From NCBI RefSeq assembly GCF_042186555.1, contig NC_133330.1:166061099-166125098 (forward strand): a stretch of 64,000 nucleotides of DNA, in the 5' to 3' direction. The position numbers and the translations under genes are program-made. Origin of the DNA: Aquarana catesbeiana. Its lineage: Eukaryota > Chordata > Amphibia > Anura > Ranidae. The notes under the pieces are model-generated. The model was not told the DNA's origin. It saw only the letters and a program-made list of their open reading frames with translations, and ran no database searches. Positions 22,308 to 34,280 of the stretch are shown piece by piece; the stretch's first letter is position 1; every line of letters starts with the position of its first letter.

Positions 22308-23391
22308 CAGTGATGGCGAACCTGTGGCACGTGTGCCACAGCCGACACGCTGAGCCCTCTCTGTGGGCACGCCAGGAAAAATGAGAAATGCACACACTGG
22401 CATCCAATCTTCCACATCGCACTGCCCACCGGTCTCTAGGACCAGCGGTGACGTGTCCGAGGTGGGCGTGACTAAGAACAAGCGGCGGTGACATGCGGGC
22501 AGAAATCCAAAAATCTCTGGGGTCAGCGGTGACGTTCTGGGCGTGAATGAGAGAACATGCGGCTGGGATCAGAAGAGACTTGCGGGCGGGAATGAGCTAC
22601 CTGAGACACTGGAGACAGGTGACATGTTAATGTGGAGTGGACATTATGTACAGTTGTTATCTTATCAGTCCAAAGCAAAAAGGGTACACACCACTCCAGG
22701 CATGTTATCCCATGGATCGCCTGCCCTACTCTCAGACATCAGGTGCTAGCTCTGCAAACATGCAGACAAGCAAGAAAGGTAGCTGGACGTCGAATTAACA
22801 CATTTGTTGTGCAAACTTGAGTAAAATCCAAAACAGTCAGTCCATGGACAGAAGAGGTACAAAAAGAACAGCTAGCTAGCTAAAGGTGTTAACTTGGTGT
22901 GCGGCCATCCAGCTACCTTACTTGTGTATCTTATCAGTCCGTGGTGTCCTGCTTCTTAGAGGCAGAGGCTCAAGCTTATCACCTGCTGGTAGGTACCTTC
23001 CTCTTTCAACTCCTTCCTGTCTGGTTTCAACTCCTTCATCCTGGTCCTGTCCCTTGGTCAGGATCTAGATTAACCCCCAAAATTTGGATTAAAATTATCC
23101 TTTTTCAAAAAAAAATTTTTAAAAAGCAGTTCCGGGAATTGTGCCCCATCATTGGTGTCATTGGGCCTCATTATTGGTATCATTGGAAAACATTGTGCCC
23201 CATAATTGGTGTCATTGGGCCTCATTATTAGTGTCATTGGGAAACATTGTTCGCCACAGCCTTGGTCCGTGCCTATCCCTGCACCGACCGATGTATACCT
23301 TTTTCATAGCGCCGCTCAGCACTTTGAAGAAAATAAGTTGGTTTTGTATTGCAGTTTGGGCACTTGAGCCCAAAAAGGTTCGCCATCACTG
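22308..23391. mobile_element. hAT non-autonomous element (1084 bp)
   Basis: The ends are CAGTGATGGCGAACC and GGTTCGCCATCACTG, perfect inverted repeats of 15 bp. An 8-bp duplication TCCTAAGT flanks it (22300-22307 and 23392-23399). The interior has no transposase. It includes a degenerate tandem repeat at 23141-23250 with the motif GGTGTCATTGGGCCTCATTA, and a GC-rich left part. Confidence 0.92.
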
Positions 23392-23597
23392 TCCTAAGTA
23401 TTCAATCCCTTTGCTGTGACACTCATATATTTAACTCAGGTGCTGTCCATTTCTTCTGATCATCCTTGAGATGGTTCTACACCTTCATTTGAGTCCAGCT
23501 GTGTTTGATTATACTGATTGGACTTGATTAGGAAAGCCACACACCTGTCTATATAAGACCTTATAGCTCATTGTGCATGTCAGAGCAAATGAGAATC

Positions 23598-24602
23598 ATG
23601 AGGTCAAAAGAACTGCCTAAAGAGCTCAGAGACAGAATTGTGGCAAGGCACAGATCTGGCTAAGGTTACGAAAAAAAATTCTGCTACACTTAGGGTTCCT
23701 AAGAGCACAGTGGCCTGCATAATCCTTAAATGGAAGACATTTGGGATGACCAGAACCCTTCCTAGAGCTGGCCGTCTGGCCAAACTGAGCTATCAGGGGA
23801 GAAGAGCCTTGCTGAGAGAGGTAAAGAAGAACCCAAAGATCACTGTGGCTGAGCTCCAGAGATGCAGTCAGGAGATGGGAGAAAGTTGTAGAAAGTCAAC
23901 CATCACTGCATCCCTCCACCGGTCGGGGCTTTATGGCAGAGTGGCCCGACGGAAGCCTCTCCTCAGTGCAAGACACATGAAAGCCCGCATGGAGTTTGCT
24001 AAAAAACACCTGAAGGACTCCAGGATGGTGAGAAATAAGATTCTCTGGTCTGATGAGACCAAGATAGAACTTTTTGGCCTTAATTGTAAGCGGTATGTGT
24101 GGAGAAAACCAGGCACTGCTCATCACCGGTCCAATACAGTCCCAACAGTGAAGCATGGTGGTGGCAGGATCGTGCTGTGGGGGTGTTTTTCAGCTGCAGG
24201 GACAGGACGACTGGTTGCAATTGAGGGAAAGATGAATGTGGCCAAGTACAGGGATATCCTGGACAAAAACCTTCTCCAGAGTGCTCAGGACCTCAGACTG
24301 GGACCTCTAAGCACACAGCTAAAATAACGAAGGAGTGGCTTCACAACAACTCTGTGACTGTTCTTGAATGGCCCAGCCAGAGCCCTGACTTAAACCCAAT
24401 TGAGCATCTCTGGAGAGACCTAAAAATGGCTGTCCACAAACGTTTACCATCCAACCTGACAGAACTGGAGAGGATCTGCAAGGAGGAATGGCAGAGGATC
24501 CCCAAATCCAGGTGTGAAAAACTTGTTGCATCTTTCCCAAAGACTCCTGTCTGTATTAGATCCAAAAGGGTGCTTCTACTAAATACTGAGCAAAGGGTCT
24601 GA
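23598..24602 (+). pseudogene. Tc1-like transposase B, deleted second catalytic region
   Basis: The start MRSKELPKELRDRIV (23598) is followed by a stop in the N-terminal DNA-binding part, then a long frame 23638-24327 with LWSDETKIELFG (first D). The expected block around DNDPKHT is missing: the sequence jumps to GPLSTQLK and then, in another frame, to VTVLEWPSQSPDLNPIEHLW with the catalytic E. A deletion of roughly 40 bp therefore removed the second catalytic D and shifted the frame. Non-functional. Confidence 0.87.
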
Positions 24603-24806
24603 ATACTTAGGACCATGTGATATTTCAGTTTTTCTTTTTTAATAAATCTGCAAAAATGTCAACAATTCTGTGTTTTTCTATCAATATGGGGTGCTGTGTG
24701 TACATTAATGAGGAAAAAAATGAACTTAAATGATTTTAGCAAATAGCTGCAATATAACAAAGAGTGAAAAATTTAAGTGGGTCTGAATACTTTCTGTCCC
24801 CACTGT

Positions 24807-26560
24807 ATATATTTATTTATTTTTTCTATGATCATAATCATCATATCTGCATCTAATGTAAATTTTGAGGATTCCCTAATGTTGTGCTGGTTTTAAATTA
24901 AGGTTTTATATATATATTTTAATATTTACCTACTTTAACACTTAATATTTTAAATTAAATCTTTATATATTTTATCCTTTATAATAAGTTACAGTAGATT
25001 ATTATTATATGTTTATTTGTGGGTCAATTACGGTAAGGTGTTTACGGGAAATGGAGGATACGGTTATTGCCAGCAGGCAGATGGTTAAAACTGCTGGGAT
25101 TTTGACATTAGCACCGTGCCCCGAGCGCTTGCTGTATATATTTTATTAAATCCTTCTGCAATGTACTACTTTTTTCATTTAATAGTAATACCTACGTATA
25201 ATGTATGTATAAAAATATGTAAACCTCGCCCCAAAAGTTATTTGAATGATTAAATAAAAGCTGCTATCCCCCAAACTAGATATGAATTCCATTGCAAATG
25301 AAAAATGTATGTGGTGGGGGGCGCTGGGTCTATATTTACTATTAGCTATATTGCATAAAAAATGTCATACTCAAAAGAAATTGTTAAATACACATCAATG
25401 TGCCATACAAAAATACTGAATATGTGTATAATACTAGATACAAATAGTGCATGTTTCAAAGGGATAACAACCATGCAATCCCTGCATGTGTTAGAAAATA
25501 ATGTCCTTGTGAAAAAAATTTTATATGAAAATCCCAATGAAAAAAGTCCACGTGCGATTCCAAAAAATAATAGTAAACAAAACAAAAATAAGCGACTCTT
25601 CCTCTGTGTAGATGAACAACCTTCACCAGCTGTGTTGTACACCCAAAGTGCTTTGTAAGTGGATGTCCGCTTACCAGAAGTTGTTGACCTTTTTAATTAA
25701 AAAAAAGTCAAATAAAGCCTTTAGCAAGAAATGGCTTGCTGCAATGGTATGGTATTATATGTTTATTTGTGGGTCAATTACGGTAAGGTGTTTACGGGAA
25801 ATGGAGGCTATGGTTATTTTCAGCAGGCAGATGGTTAAAACTGCTGGGATTTTGTCATTAGCACCATGCCCCGAGTGATTGCTGTATATATTTTATTAAA
25901 TCCTTCTGCAATATACTTCTTTTTTAATTTAATAGTAATACCTATGTATAATGTATGTATGTTTTTTATGATGGGGTATATTTTGTTTATGCTGCATTAT
26001 AAGGGATGATGTGTGAATCCTTCGTTGCCGTCCTAGGGGTTATTTTCCTTTCGTTTGTTCTCATGGGTTTTTCCCCCTCTATTTAGTCACTGCGTTTGTG
26101 GCCAGTAATTATGGGTCTATTAGGGCACCGTAGAACTTAGGAAAAATGGAGTTAATGGGAATCGATGAGGACAAATGATGTCTATCATTTGTATCTGATT
26201 AGTGTTTCCAATGTGATAAGCGCATTGAAACTATAGACAAAACATTAGCTTTTCCTTGGTCTTCACCAAAATGGTCACCGGCATTATTTAAGATTTACAG
26301 GTTCACCGTCCAATACTCTTTCCCCCTGAAGTAGATGCATAATCCCTGCATCGATACGCATTGGGGAGGGGTCAGGACGGCACGGCAGGCATCTTGTGCA
26401 CTCAGGAGGACGCCCGCATCATCCCGATACCACCATTGGTATACACCAGTATAGGCTTACTATAGAGTGGTGCACTGACGCACCTAATCTGTGTGAGTAC
26501 CCCTGAAGGGGATTTTTTTGCTTTATTTAATAAACGGTTCAAACTCTACTTGCACTAACG
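24807..26560 (+). other. Penelope-like 3' region with a direct repeat
   Basis: A 210-bp block at about 25003-25235 recurs at 25753-25960; both contain TTACGGTAAGGTGTTTACGG and end near ACCTAYGTATAATGTATGTA. Further on, CTGAAGTAGATGCATAATCC with CGATACGCATTGGGG and then a sequence ending AATAAACGGTTC resembles the long 3' regions of frog Penelope-like elements. Direct terminal-like repeats occur in that group. The assignment is inference, supported by the GIY-YIG fragment on the other side of the nested insertions (16486-16870). No credible gene is seen. Confidence 0.4.
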
Positions 26561-26965
26561 AGTTTTTCCTGTTTCATATCCCGATTGGTGTATGCTGAGG
26601 AATCCAGGAGCCCAATACTATTATAGAGCCCAGAGGCGGTTCACATGCATGTTTTGACTTAGCTTAATCACAAAGTCGCACGCTCTAAGGTGAGCATTTA
26701 TTACCTAAGGGGGGCACCTGAGTGCACCTTAGCATGGCTTGAATCACAGCTTTTGGATTACATGGTCCTTACTGGATTAGTGACGCAATTGGTCGCTACT
26801 TACATTCACATGAACACTTTGTTATATGATTTAAATCACTTACAGCATTGTTTTCAGCACGGTCATTATTGACATATTTGGACACTGCATGAAAGCACGG
26901 TCATTACTGACTTATTTGGACACTATATGAAAGCACAGAAGCACTTTGATAAATTGCTGCTTTTT

Positions 26966-27029
<64 letters not shown>

Positions 27030-27215
27030 GTTGTTTTATTTATATATAATTTTTTATTTATTTTTTGGCTTGTAATACACAGTTATGCACTAGGCACTTT
27101 AACTATATCCATAGTATGATATATGTGTATTAGCATTTATAATTCACTGGTTCATTATTTATTTAATTTGAGATCAATTATTCACTGTGCACTTTTAGAC
27201 ATACCTTTTAGCGCA

Positions 27216-27269
<54 letters not shown>

Positions 27270-27790
27270 AAAATTGTTTTTGCACAATATATGTGACATG
27301 TGTAACGCTAGCAGCTTTAGGTATTTTATTTACGTTTTAGCACCTAGGAATTGGTGGCTCACAGGATTGTCTTTTTATTTTTTGGGTCCTTGGATTGACA
27401 CCTGCTGAAGTTTCCCAATTCTTCACCATTCCCGGTTGGTGAGAACACTGCTCTGGTATTTGCTTCAGCTACTCACTGTGGTCCCTGGTAATGAGGTGGT
27501 TGGTTCCTTAGTGGAGACAGCTTCCCCTCTACCTCCGACCACGATGGGTTCTCCGGCCGGCAAAACCGTCACTTCTGGTTGGTCTGCAAGCCGCAATCCC
27601 AACCCTATGCTGCTCTCTTGCTTCTGGATAGGCCCTCAGACAGCCTAGCAGCCAGATGTCCCCAGGATAGGCCTCAGACTCTGACCTAGCAGCCCCGGGC
27701 AGCAAAACACACGTCCAACCAGACAGTCGTCCAGGTGGCACAGAACACTGATCACCTGACTCCACCCAACTATATAGGTTCTCTCAGCAG
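26561..27790. other. AT-rich unassigned stretch with (TA)n tracts
   Basis: It contains (TA)n at about 26981-27020 and 27222-27265. The part at 27330-27780 is more GC-balanced. On the minus strand it carries a possible TATA box (CTATATAGTTGGGTGG near 27767), which may be part of an LTR. I cannot assign it, and no supportable gene is visible. Confidence 0.35.
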
Positions 27791-27829
27791 GCCAAGGGAT
27801 TTAAGAAAACCCCTGTCCTTTGGCTGAGA

Positions 27830-28690
27830 TATTCCATATTTTCTATGGGATTAAGGTCTGGAAACTGGCTAGGCCACTCCAAGATCTTAATGTGCTTCTT
27901 CTTGAGCAACTCTTTTGTTGCCATGGCCATGTGTTTTTGGTCATTGCCATGCTGGAATACCCATCCACGACCCATTTTCAATGCCCTGGCTGAGGGAAGG
28001 AGGTTCTCACCCAAGATTTGACGGTAATGGCCCCATCAATCGTCCCTTTGATGCAGTGAAGTTGTCATGTCCCCTTAGCAGAAGAACACCCCCAAAGCAT
28101 AATGTTTCCACCTCCATGTTTGACGGCAGGGATGGTGTTCTTGGGGTCATAGGCAGCATTCCTCCTCCTCCAAACACGGCGAGTTGAGTTGATGCCAAAG
28201 AGCTTGATTTTGGTCTCATCTGACCACAACACTTTCACCTAGTTCTCCTCTGAATCATTCCGGTGTTCATTAGCAAACTTCAGACGGGCCAGTACATGTG
28301 CTTTCTTGAGCAGGGGGACCTTGTGGGCGCTGCAGGATTTCAGTCCTTCACGGCGTAGTGTGTTACCAATTGTTTTCTTGGTTACTGTGGTCCCAGCTGG
28401 TTTGAGATCATTGACAAGATTCTCCCATGTAGTTCTGGGCTGGTTCCTCACCATTCTCAAGGTCATTGAAACTCAACGAGGTGAGAGCATGGAGCCTCAG
28501 ACCGAGGGAGATTGATAGTTATTTTATGTCTCTTCCATTTGCGAAAAATCTCACCAACTGTTGTCATACTCTCACCAAGCTGCTGGGCGATGGTCTTGTA
28601 GCCCATTCCAGCCTTGTGTAGGTCTACAATCTTGTCCCTGACATCCTTGGGCAGTTTTTGGTCTTGGCCATGGTGGAGATATTGGAATCT
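27830..28690 (-). pseudogene. Tc1-like transposase C remnant
   Basis: On the minus strand, pieces encode NQPRTTWENLVNDLKPAGTT with KKTIGNTLRREGLKS (helix-turn-helix region), MEVETLCFGGVLLLRGHD out of frame, and LKMGRGWVFQHGNDQKHMA with ILEWPSQFPDLNPIEN. The second catalytic aspartate of the DN motif reads as glycine (HGND instead of HDND). Several frameshifts separate the pieces and the C-terminus is lost. Non-functional. Confidence 0.82.
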
Positions 28691-29043
28691 GATTGATTTA
28701 TTGCTTCTGTGGACAGGTGTCTTTTATACAGGTAACAAGCTGAGATTAGGAGCACTCCCTTTAAGAGAGTAAGAGAGTCCTCATAATCTCAGCTCGTTAC
28801 CTGTAAAGAAGACAACTGGGAGCCAGAAATCTTGCTGATTGATAGGGGATCAAATACTTATTTCACTCATTAAAATGCAAATCAATTTACATCATTTTTT
28901 ATATGTTTTTTTCTGGATATTTTTTGTTATTCTGTCTCTCACTGTTAAAATAAACCTACCATTAAAATTATAGACTGATCATTTTTTTGTCAGTGGGCAA
29001 ATGTTCAAAATCAGCAGGGGATCAAATACATTTTTCCTCACTG
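27830..29043 (-). mobile_element. Tc1-like transposon C, truncated
   Basis: The right end is an AT-rich terminal region with GGGGATCAAATAC motifs and ends CCTCACTG before TATA at 29041-29044. A perfect-looking short hairpin (CAGGTAACAAGCTGAGATTA against TAATCTCAGCTCGTTACCTG, 28730-28805) lies near that end. The other end is cut inside the transposase after NPIEN at about 27830. The transposase remnant is on the minus strand. Confidence 0.8.
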
Positions 29044-30257
29044 TATAAGAAGTGTGTGTAGCGGTCACATTTTTGCTATATAATTTAATGTTATGTTATA
29101 TCTTAGTATCTGGCGCCATCTAGCGACCAAAATTGTGTATGGACTTGATTTTATTTTTTTTCCTTCTGGTTAATGTGAGAAGATGACAGGAAGTGACTAT
29201 CGTGTTTACATTTCCACATTAACTTGAACTACCCACAATGCCTATGACCTCCTATGAGCACCAAGAGAACAGAACTGCATTGTGGGAAGTATATAAAAGA
29301 GCTCCGCGTGGCCATCTTAGCTCTCTTGGAAACGCATGGCCAGCCTGGGAGGATCTGTGTGAGGTCTCCAGTGAAGTGCGGCCTACCTCCACGGAAAAGC
29401 GATCCGATCAGTGATCCTGTGACATATCAGTGAGCTGGACTGACGGCGAGGCATGACTGGGAAGGAGCCATCTAGCCTGTCGGAGCCATCTGAGGGTCCC
29501 GGAGCATCTCGTTATGCAGAGCGGAACATTGTAGCAGTGTCGGCCAGCTGGAAACAAGACCCTGTACACCAGAGCAGAACTTTCCTACATCACAGACCTG
29601 GTTGGGTGAAAGGGCTGCTGCCCAAAAGTTTCCTTGATGCACTTTTACACACCAGTCTGTACAATACAGAGTTGCTGGGACCCATAGTCCCACAAAGCAA
29701 AGTCAAAGGATTAGACTGAGCCAAAAATAGGCCTCGGGCCTGTAGTTCATTGAGGATCTGGTACTGTGTTATTGGCATCAGAGGTAGTTGCAGTACTGCT
29801 GTACCATAACATTTATTCAATATTCAGCTTGTTTTGACTGGGAGTTGTTAACCATTGGATTACAAATTCACTCTATTCATAGCTAGCAGAAGAAAGAAGA
29901 AAAGAAGGACTGCTTCATAAAACACAAGGCTTTGTGTTTCATTGCCATATTAAAGTTATTGTAATATAAAGTAATGGGAGCTCCCTAGGGATTGTACTAT
30001 ACTTGATTAAATTAGCATTTGATTTCTTTACAGTTACAAGCCTGCAAAGGGTGGGACAGTGCTCATAGTGAAATCAGTTCACTCTGCCATCTATCCCATT
30101 TTCTTTGACACATTGCTAGCAATTTTTTTCAAACACTTTACATCTGTGTAATACCTTTTGTAAGTTGAAATCTGCTGACTGTCACACTACGTTGGTCTGA
30201 CAGTACAACTGTTGTAGTCTTTACTTTGAAGCAAATACAGTAAAACATAATTCTTGT
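29044..30257 (+). other. Unassigned block with promoter-like sequence
   Basis: A TATA-like GTATATAAAAGAGC at about 29288 lies 170 bp upstream of an 88-codon open frame (29453-29719), whose product I do not recognise. An ATTAAA signal and a T-rich tract with CAG (near 30031) follow. This could be an LTR with its leader, or a decayed single-copy promoter. Evidence is insufficient to call a gene. Confidence 0.3.
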
Positions 30258-31223
30258 TTAACCTCCTGCCGAACGCCGGCCGTCAATTGACGGCCAGGCG
30301 GCGCAGCTCTCGTTGCGGGAGGGCGTCATATGACGTCCTCGCTTTCTTAGGCCACGCGCGCGCCGTATCACTAGGCACCCGGTGGGCATGCCCGGCGGCC
30401 GCGATGTCCGCCGGGCACCCGCGATTAACGGTATCACAGCAGGTCCGTGGATCTGTGTGTGTAAACACACAGATCCACGGTCCTGTCAGAGGAGAGGAGA
30501 CCGATGGTATGTTCCCAGTACAGCGGAACACCTCCCCTAGTGAGTCCCTGCCCCCTACAGTTAGAATCACTCCCTAGCAACACAGTTAACCCCTCGATCA
30601 CCACCTAGTGTTAACCCCTTCCCTGCCTGTCACATTTATACAGTAATCAATGCATTTTTATAGCATGGATCACTGTATAAATGTGAATGGTCCCAAATAT
30701 GTGTCAAAAGTGTCCGATGTGTCCGCCATAATGTCGCAGTCACGATAAAAATCGCAGATCGCCGCCATTACTAGTAAAAAAATTAAAAAAAATAAAAATG
30801 TTATAAAACTATGCCCTATTTTGTAGACGCTATAACTTTTGCGCAAACCAATCTATATACGCTTATTGCGATTTTTTTTTTTACCAAAAATATGTACAAG
30901 AATACATATCGGCCTAAACTGAGAAAAAAATTTGTTTTAAAGAAAAAAAAATGGGATATTTATTATCGCAAAAGGTAAAAATTATTGTGTTTTTTTTAAA
31001 ACTTGTCACTCTTCTTTTGTTTATAGCGCAAAAAATAAAAACCGCAGAGGTGATCAAATACCAATAAAAGAAAGCTCTATTTGTGGGGAAAAAATTATAA
31101 CAATTTCATTTAAGTACAGTGTTGTATGACCGCGCAATTGTCATTCAAAGTGCGACAGCGCTGAAAGCTGAAAAATGGCTTGGGCAGGAAGGGGGCGAAA
31201 ATGCCCAGTATTGAGGTGGTTAA
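30258..31223. mobile_element. piggyBac-like MITE 1
   Basis: TTAA at 30258-30261 and 31220-31223 flanks ends CCTCCTGCC and, on the other strand, CCACCTCAAT. The interior includes ATAACTTTTGCGCAAACCAA and AGGTGATCAAATACC, which also occur in the terminal region of piggyBac A (2030-2250, reverse orientation). It has no coding sequence. A GC-rich inverted repeat ACAGATCCACGG / CCGTGGATCTGTGTGTG lies around 30447-30481. Confidence 0.8.
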
Positions 31224-32235
31224 GTATTTCTGTCAAGGGGGTATAGAAGCAGAGTACAGGCCCAATTAAAATAAAAGCAGCTCCTTCGGGGGTCAGTGCT
31301 ACATGTGACATTACAAACATGGCAGTCCTGAATATTGTAGAGATTCACTACCCATTAATCATTTGCTGCCTGGCCACAGTACATTTATTGGGGCACAGAC
31401 CGGCATAGGCAGGTTGGATCACGTACATGTACATCATCCAGCCTGCCCCCGGTTTTGGGCGTGCGTGTGTGCCCCTGACCGATCTGTGCTGTGATTTGCT
31501 ACAGCACAATTTTGTCATTAGTTTCTGGCCAATGATTTTGGCCCTGATCCTGCTAATAATCTGTAGCAAATCAGAACACAGCATGTGTCAATGTTAGTAA
31601 ACACAGACAGGACCTGAATTCAGCTTCTCTCTCTGAGCCCTTTTTGGTTCAGAGAGAGAGAAGAAAGTAGGTGCTGTGTGAGTGGAAACAGCACATACAC
31701 ACTTGCATACACCTAGTTAGGCATATTTAACCCTTTGCTCTCCAGTTAAGCCTTTGATTGCCCTGTCACAGTGTCATATGCACAGTGTACAGCAATGGAT
31801 CACTGTTTTAGTGTCACAGGCAATTTCACAGGTGATTTCAGGTAGCGTTTAGAGTCAGTTAGTTTCCCTCCCAGGAAGCATCAGATAGTGTCAGATTGCC
31901 CGCTACACTATCGCCATCCATAGGTAACCTCTTTATTGTGAGCAACACTATTACAGTCACACTATAAAGCTATTCCTAGTATAGTGTCTGATTAGATCAG
32001 TATCTTGATTACAATCAGAACTATACTAGTGTCTCCAATAGTATAGTGTCCACAAAAATGCAGTGTTAGCAGGACCAGCCCAGTTCGCTGTCAACACTTG
32101 TGTTAGTCCCTCCCCCTTTCCCCCCCCAGCAAGTGCAGTGTCAGTATAACTTCTGACCACTGCCACCTCTAATACATTGTACACAAAACCGCAGTGTTAG
32201 CAAGATCAGGCCTGATCTATGCTTGCACTAGCATT

Positions 32236-32554
32236 CGGGTTGTCACCTTTTCTTCAAGCCTGAACACTTTAGCAGCCTGGGAGACCTTTGGGTGTCCCAA
32301 GGAGAATAGTAATGCCGTGTGCATAGCATGCAGCAAACAGTGGGTGTGGCCAAACTGCTCTTGCTGACATCATCACCCTGCCCCCCAGTGATGCCGAACC
32401 TGCCCCCAGACGGCCGCCCGCAGCTCCCGGAAGGCAACAGATTTGTATGTGACTATCTTGGTTACTTGGGGAGCCACAGCCTGGTCTGAATAATGTGTCC
32501 AGGTTTCAAAACCCGGACTGTCCGGGTGAATCCCGGACAGATGGCAACCCTAAC
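32236..32554. mobile_element. Probable old hAT MITE
   Basis: The left side starts GGGTTGTCACCTTTTCTTCA and the right side ends GACAGATGGCAACCCTA. The two ends share an inverted GGGTTGYCA core but little more. It sits in the piggyBac B leader. Assignment rests on end similarity only; no target duplication was confirmed. Confidence 0.4.
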
Positions 32555-32704
32555 TAGCACATACATTTTTCTAGTATACAAGCAGTCCCTGACAGCCAGG
32601 TGCTCTTTTTCCCATATTCGCACTAGGTACCTGTAAATTTAGTGCTCAAAATGTACACTAGTGCACTAGTGGAGGTAAACTACTAAAGAGGCCCACAGGA
32701 TTTT

Positions 32705-33055
32705 GAGCATGTCAGATGAGAGCGAAAGGGAAGCCTCACTGACTGAATCCAGCTCAGAATAAGAACATGTAGAAAGTAGCTCAGACAATGGAGAAGAAGT
32801 CCCTGCTAAGATCAGGCATACCTGACCCCAGGTCAGCAACCTAGCAGGTGCTAGAAAGGCATGATTATGCTCATATGCAGCAGAGTGCCAGTACTAGCTC
32901 TGGACTACTTTTTGGTGATCTGGCAAGCACCAGTGGCCTAGTACATTCTGGCCTTTAGACACTGGTACTGCAGTATCTCCCATGGTGAAGTGGTGAGTAC
33001 CAGAAGTGCAGTACAAGCTGGTGAGGTAGCTAGCACTAGTAGTGGAATGGAAACG
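32705..33055 (+). pseudogene. piggyBac B transposase N-terminal remnant
   Basis: Plus-strand translation gives short matches to the N-terminal low-complexity region of the piggyBac A transposase, for example FGDLASTSGLVHSG against SGELASTSGLVHPG. Frameshifts and stops are frequent. The fragment ends at the hAT target site TAGCAACA (33056-33063). Confidence 0.65.
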
Positions 33056-33479
33056 TAGCAACAAGGGATGAGCTTTCTGTTCTAGTCGAACATAAGTTCG
33101 ACTCAAACACTAGCTGTTCGCCCGTTCGTCGAAAGCCAAAAATTATGGGCCGTTTGTGCCAAATTCGAGCGGCTCATAACGGCCCATAATGCACTGCGGG
33201 AGTGCAGTGCATTGCTGTATGATGATTGGCCAAAGCATGCACCATGACCTGCATGCTTTGGCCAATCCCAGCGCCTTCAGCTAAGAGAGCTATAATTGGC
33301 CAAAGGCAGGGTGCCTTTTGCCAATCATGGCTCAGGAGGACTAAGTCCATGTCCCACACTATATAAGACTGCCTGCACGTTGGCCCCGTGTAGTGTGTTG
33401 TTGACGTGGATGGAGAGAGAGTGTCATTTAGATTGAGCAGGCAGGCAGGTTATTCAGTTAGCTGCAGTGTATTTAATAT

Positions 33480-33572
33480 ATATATATACAGACAGTCTCG
33501 TGTTTGTACATATATATATCTATATCTATATATAGATATATAGATCTATATATAGATCTATAGATATATAGA

Positions 33573-33639
<67 letters not shown>

Positions 33640-33640
33640 A
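33480..33640. repeat. AT-rich palindromic microsatellite
   Basis: Alternating TATA with interspersed AGATCTATATATAGATC units runs into a pure (TA)n stretch (33570-33637). It lies in the hAT B leader at a position equivalent to the start of Tc1 A in copy A. Confidence 0.85.
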
Positions 33641-33941
33641 CTGTATCCAGTTTAGCTATATCTGACTGCAGGCCATTCCTGGTGTACTTTTTCTAATATA
33701 CTTCAGGCGCTGTGCAGTAGCTACTACTTTTCTGTGGTATACACAGTACACAATACAAACAGCGCACCCATAGTTGCTATTTGACGACTTCTGGTGGTGT
33801 ACACAATACATTATACCCATAGTTGTTTTTACACTTCTGTTGGTGTACACAGTACCATGCACCCATAGTGTAGTTGCTACTACTTTTCTGGTGGTGTACA
33901 CAATACAGTGTAGTGTGGTGTTGCAAAACAAAATCCCCATC

Positions 33942-34090
33942 ATGTCTGGAAGGCCACCAAGGAGAGGCAGACGCTCACAGGCCACTAAAAGAGGGCAAGC
34001 AGGCTCTGTGTCTACAGTCCACAGTGCTGGTCATGGACATGGTGCATCTTCTGCAGGTGACCGTGGGGCACGCTTGTCCTTTTTTTCTGT
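33942..34090 (+). pseudogene. hAT transposase N-terminal stub
   Basis: The frame starts MSGRPPRRGRRSQATKRGQ and runs to LSFFSVAG, matching the start of the minus-strand transposase at 39021. It stops at the inversion breakpoint near 34095, where inverted tail-repeat sequence begins. Confidence 0.8.
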
Positions 34091-34094
34091 TGCT

Positions 34095-34280
34095 GGGACA
34101 GGGGCCAAAAAATTGGGCCTTTGGTGGTGGTGTTGCCACAACACTGTAACCCCTCACAGATACTCTTGTTGGGCGCAGGAACGGGTCCTGCTGTGAAATA
34201 TTAGATCAAAAATTGTAATTACATGCCCCTGTTAAACAGGGACAGAAAAATTGGGCCTTAGGCAGTGGTGGTGGTGCCCT
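34095..34280 (-). repeat. hAT tail repeat, inverted single unit
   Basis: Reverse complement of the 140-bp tail unit found at 12333-13035 and 39175-39720; landmarks are ATTACATGCCCCTGTTAAACA and TTGGGCCTTAGGC. It marks the left edge of the inverted core of hAT B. Confidence 0.85.

Larger units (their letters stand above)
22105..24806 (+). mobile_element. Tc1-like transposon B with long terminal repeats
   Basis: The ends are CACAGTGGGGACAGAAAGTA and its reverse complement near 24785-24805, inside TA-rich sequence. The terminal inverted repeats are about 200 bp long (22107-22300 and 24605-24805). A transposase pseudogene lies at 23598-24602. A 1084-bp hAT MITE is inserted in the left terminal repeat at 22308-23391. 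It is a different Tc1 family from copies A, C and D. Confidence 0.9.
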
